Of a stretch of 13,075 nt of DNA, positions 12,106 through 13,075 are shown piece after piece (position 1 is the stretch's first letter; the number at the start of each line of letters is the position of its first letter). The stretch spans positions 1 to 13,075 of the forward strand of contig JASLFZ010000016.1 of the NCBI GenBank assembly GCA_030150485.1, given 5' to 3'. The position numbers were made by a program, and so were the translations under genes. This stretch comes from Candidatus Saccharimonadales bacterium. GTDB lineage: Bacteria; Patescibacteriota; Saccharimonadia; UBA4664; SCTI01. The notes beneath the pieces were generated by a model that saw only the letters and a program-made list of their open reading frames with translations, searched no databases and was not told where the DNA came from.

Positions 12106-13075
12106 ATGAGGAAGTGGGGCTTATTACGGTTACTGCCGGCCGAACATAGCGGCCGTTTGCGGCCGCACCGTCATACATCGTATGCCGGGCTAGGGTTTTT
12201 ATTGCTGCTCGCCAGCTTATTGACGCTGTCTGTGGGGTGGGTGGCTCGGGCGGATTCGAGCGGTGGCTATACCACCTACGCCAGCGTTCCCTCCAGTAAG
12301 CCGACGGCCGCTCCCGCCATTACGACTCCTGGTGGGGGCCAACGCTTAAGCCAAAACCCCGTTACCGTTACGGGTACGTGCCAGCCTGGCACACTGATAA
12401 AGTTGTACAAAAACGAGGTGCTCGCTGGGGGCGTACTATGCCAATCGAACGGCAGCTTCAGTCTGCAGGCGGACCTTTTTATTGGCTCAAATACCTTAAT
12501 TGCGCGAGCGTACAACAGCAGCGACGACCAAAGCCCAGACTCGGCAGCGATTCCGGTAACTCTTACCCTGCCCGGTGTTGCCGCGGAGCCCATTAGCAGC
12601 GCTTACTCCCCAACGAGCTTGCCGGTAAACCAGTTAGTGCTAACGAGCCAGCTGTTTCACCGCGGCTTTTATCCCAGGCAGTCGGCGAGTTGGCCGGTGC
12701 AGATTACGGGCGGTACCGCACCCTATGCTGTCAATATCGGCTGGGGCGATGGTACGACTGATCTCATTAGCCAGCCGGCAGCGGGGGCGCTCACCATTAA
12801 GCACGCTTATGCTAAGCCCGGCAGTGGCTATAGCGGCAGTTACAGCATTATCATAACGGCGACCGATGCTACGGGTCAGCATGCTTATCTTCCGCTGGTC
12901 GCGATCGTTACTAATGGTGTGGTCGCTGCTGGCTCGACGGCGCAGCCCAGCCCTAACCTGCATCTGCAGTTGGTGTGGCCGGCACTCGCCGGAGCAGCGG
13001 CCTTGGTGGTTGGCTTCTGGCTGGGTGAGGTGCGGGAGAAGCATCAGCTCGCCGCCACCGTGAGGCCGGCGGCAT
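12106..13075 (+). CDS. Ig-like/PKD-domain cell-envelope protein (3' end beyond the window)
   Basis: The frame is open from ATG 12106 to the right edge, giving at least 323 residues. In order: a basic N-terminus (1-27), a hydrophobic segment that may be a signal peptide or anchor (28-46, followed by ARAD), a Ser/Pro linker, an Ig-like domain (about 75-155, PVTVTGTCQPGTLIKLYKN) with Cys92 and Cys112 able to pair, and a PKD-like domain (about 195-270). The PKD-like domain shows AVNIGWGDGTTD and IKHAYAKPG, the WGDG and HxY marks of that fold. A second membrane helix follows (about 288-306), then a charged tail. So the domains lie outside, held by one or two helices. The role is unknown; such domains usually serve binding or spacing at the surface. 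It is divergent from the fibre protein over a 72-bp gap, which suggests shared control. Shorter frames in both strands here are shadows. Confidence 0.8.
   Translation, partial: MRKWGLLRLLPAEHSGRLRPHRHTSYAGLGFLLLLASLLTLSVGWVARADSSGGYTTYASVPSSKPTAAPAITTPGGGQRLSQNPVTVTGTCQPGTLIKLYKNEVLAGGVLCQSNGSFSLQADLFIGSNTLIARAYNSSDDQSPDSAAIPVTLTLPGVAAEPISSAYSPTSLPVNQLVLTSQLFHRGFYPRQSASWPVQITGGTAPYAVNIGWGDGTTDLISQPAAGALTIKHAYAKPGSGYSGSYSIIITATDATGQHAYLPLVAIVTNGVVAAGSTAQPSPNLHLQLVWPALAGAAALVVGFWLGEVREKHQLAATVRPAA

Noticed and set aside
12276..13063. Several open frames on both strands in the last 800 bases
   Set aside because: They are shadows of the long frame that starts at ATG 12106 and stays open to the window end with Ig-like and PKD-like motifs.

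Overview
The window most likely comes from a Patescibacteria/CPR genome, possibly Saccharibacteria-like. This placement is an inference. It rests on compact gene packing with frequent stop/start overlaps, standard-code use of TGA as stop, surface proteins with fibre-like and PKD-like repeats, and a small GWHGNSAGHARAGRLGGKK-type protein. GC is a little above 50% by eye. No rRNA, tRNA, CRISPR array or intact insertion sequence was seen.

Layout. On the minus strand at the left edge lie the start of an acyltransferase-3 membrane protein (truncated by the window) and, upstream of it, galE; together they suggest surface glycan synthesis or modification. On the plus strand follows a two-component pair: an OmpR-type response regulator, apparently starting at a non-standard AUA codon, and a six-helix membrane histidine kinase. 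Next come a 71-residue single-helix membrane protein and, convergent to it, a small basic KGG-like protein. A gene-free control region of about 325 bp (4038-4362) holds a TATAAT box and three 12-bp direct repeats.

The centre of the window (4363-10935) is a tightly packed cluster in the order c-like, b-like, delta, alpha, gamma, beta, epsilon, c-like. The catalytic head keeps its Walker A and B motifs, the GER glutamate and the alpha arginine finger, so it probably still turns over ATP. The membrane part is not that of an ATP synthase. There is no subunit a in the window. Both c-like proteins are secreted-type proteins with a signal peptide, an ectodomain of about 170 residues and a C-terminal two-helix hairpin. 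The hairpin keeps the c-subunit loop signature (SIGRNPLA) but has no Asp or Glu in either helix, so it cannot carry ions in the usual way. The best reading is an F1-type ATPase re-purposed to drive or hold a cell-surface assembly: an F1-X0 system comparable in concept to, but different in composition from, the F1-like X0 ATPases of mycoplasmas. This is the main discovery candidate.

To the right, a minus-strand single-pass surface protein with fibre-like repeats abuts the second c-like gene with no bases between the two stop codons. Divergent from it, a secreted or membrane protein with Ig-like and PKD-like domains runs off the right edge. The 11 kb from the two-component pair onward may form one cell-envelope locus, but co-function is inferred only from position.
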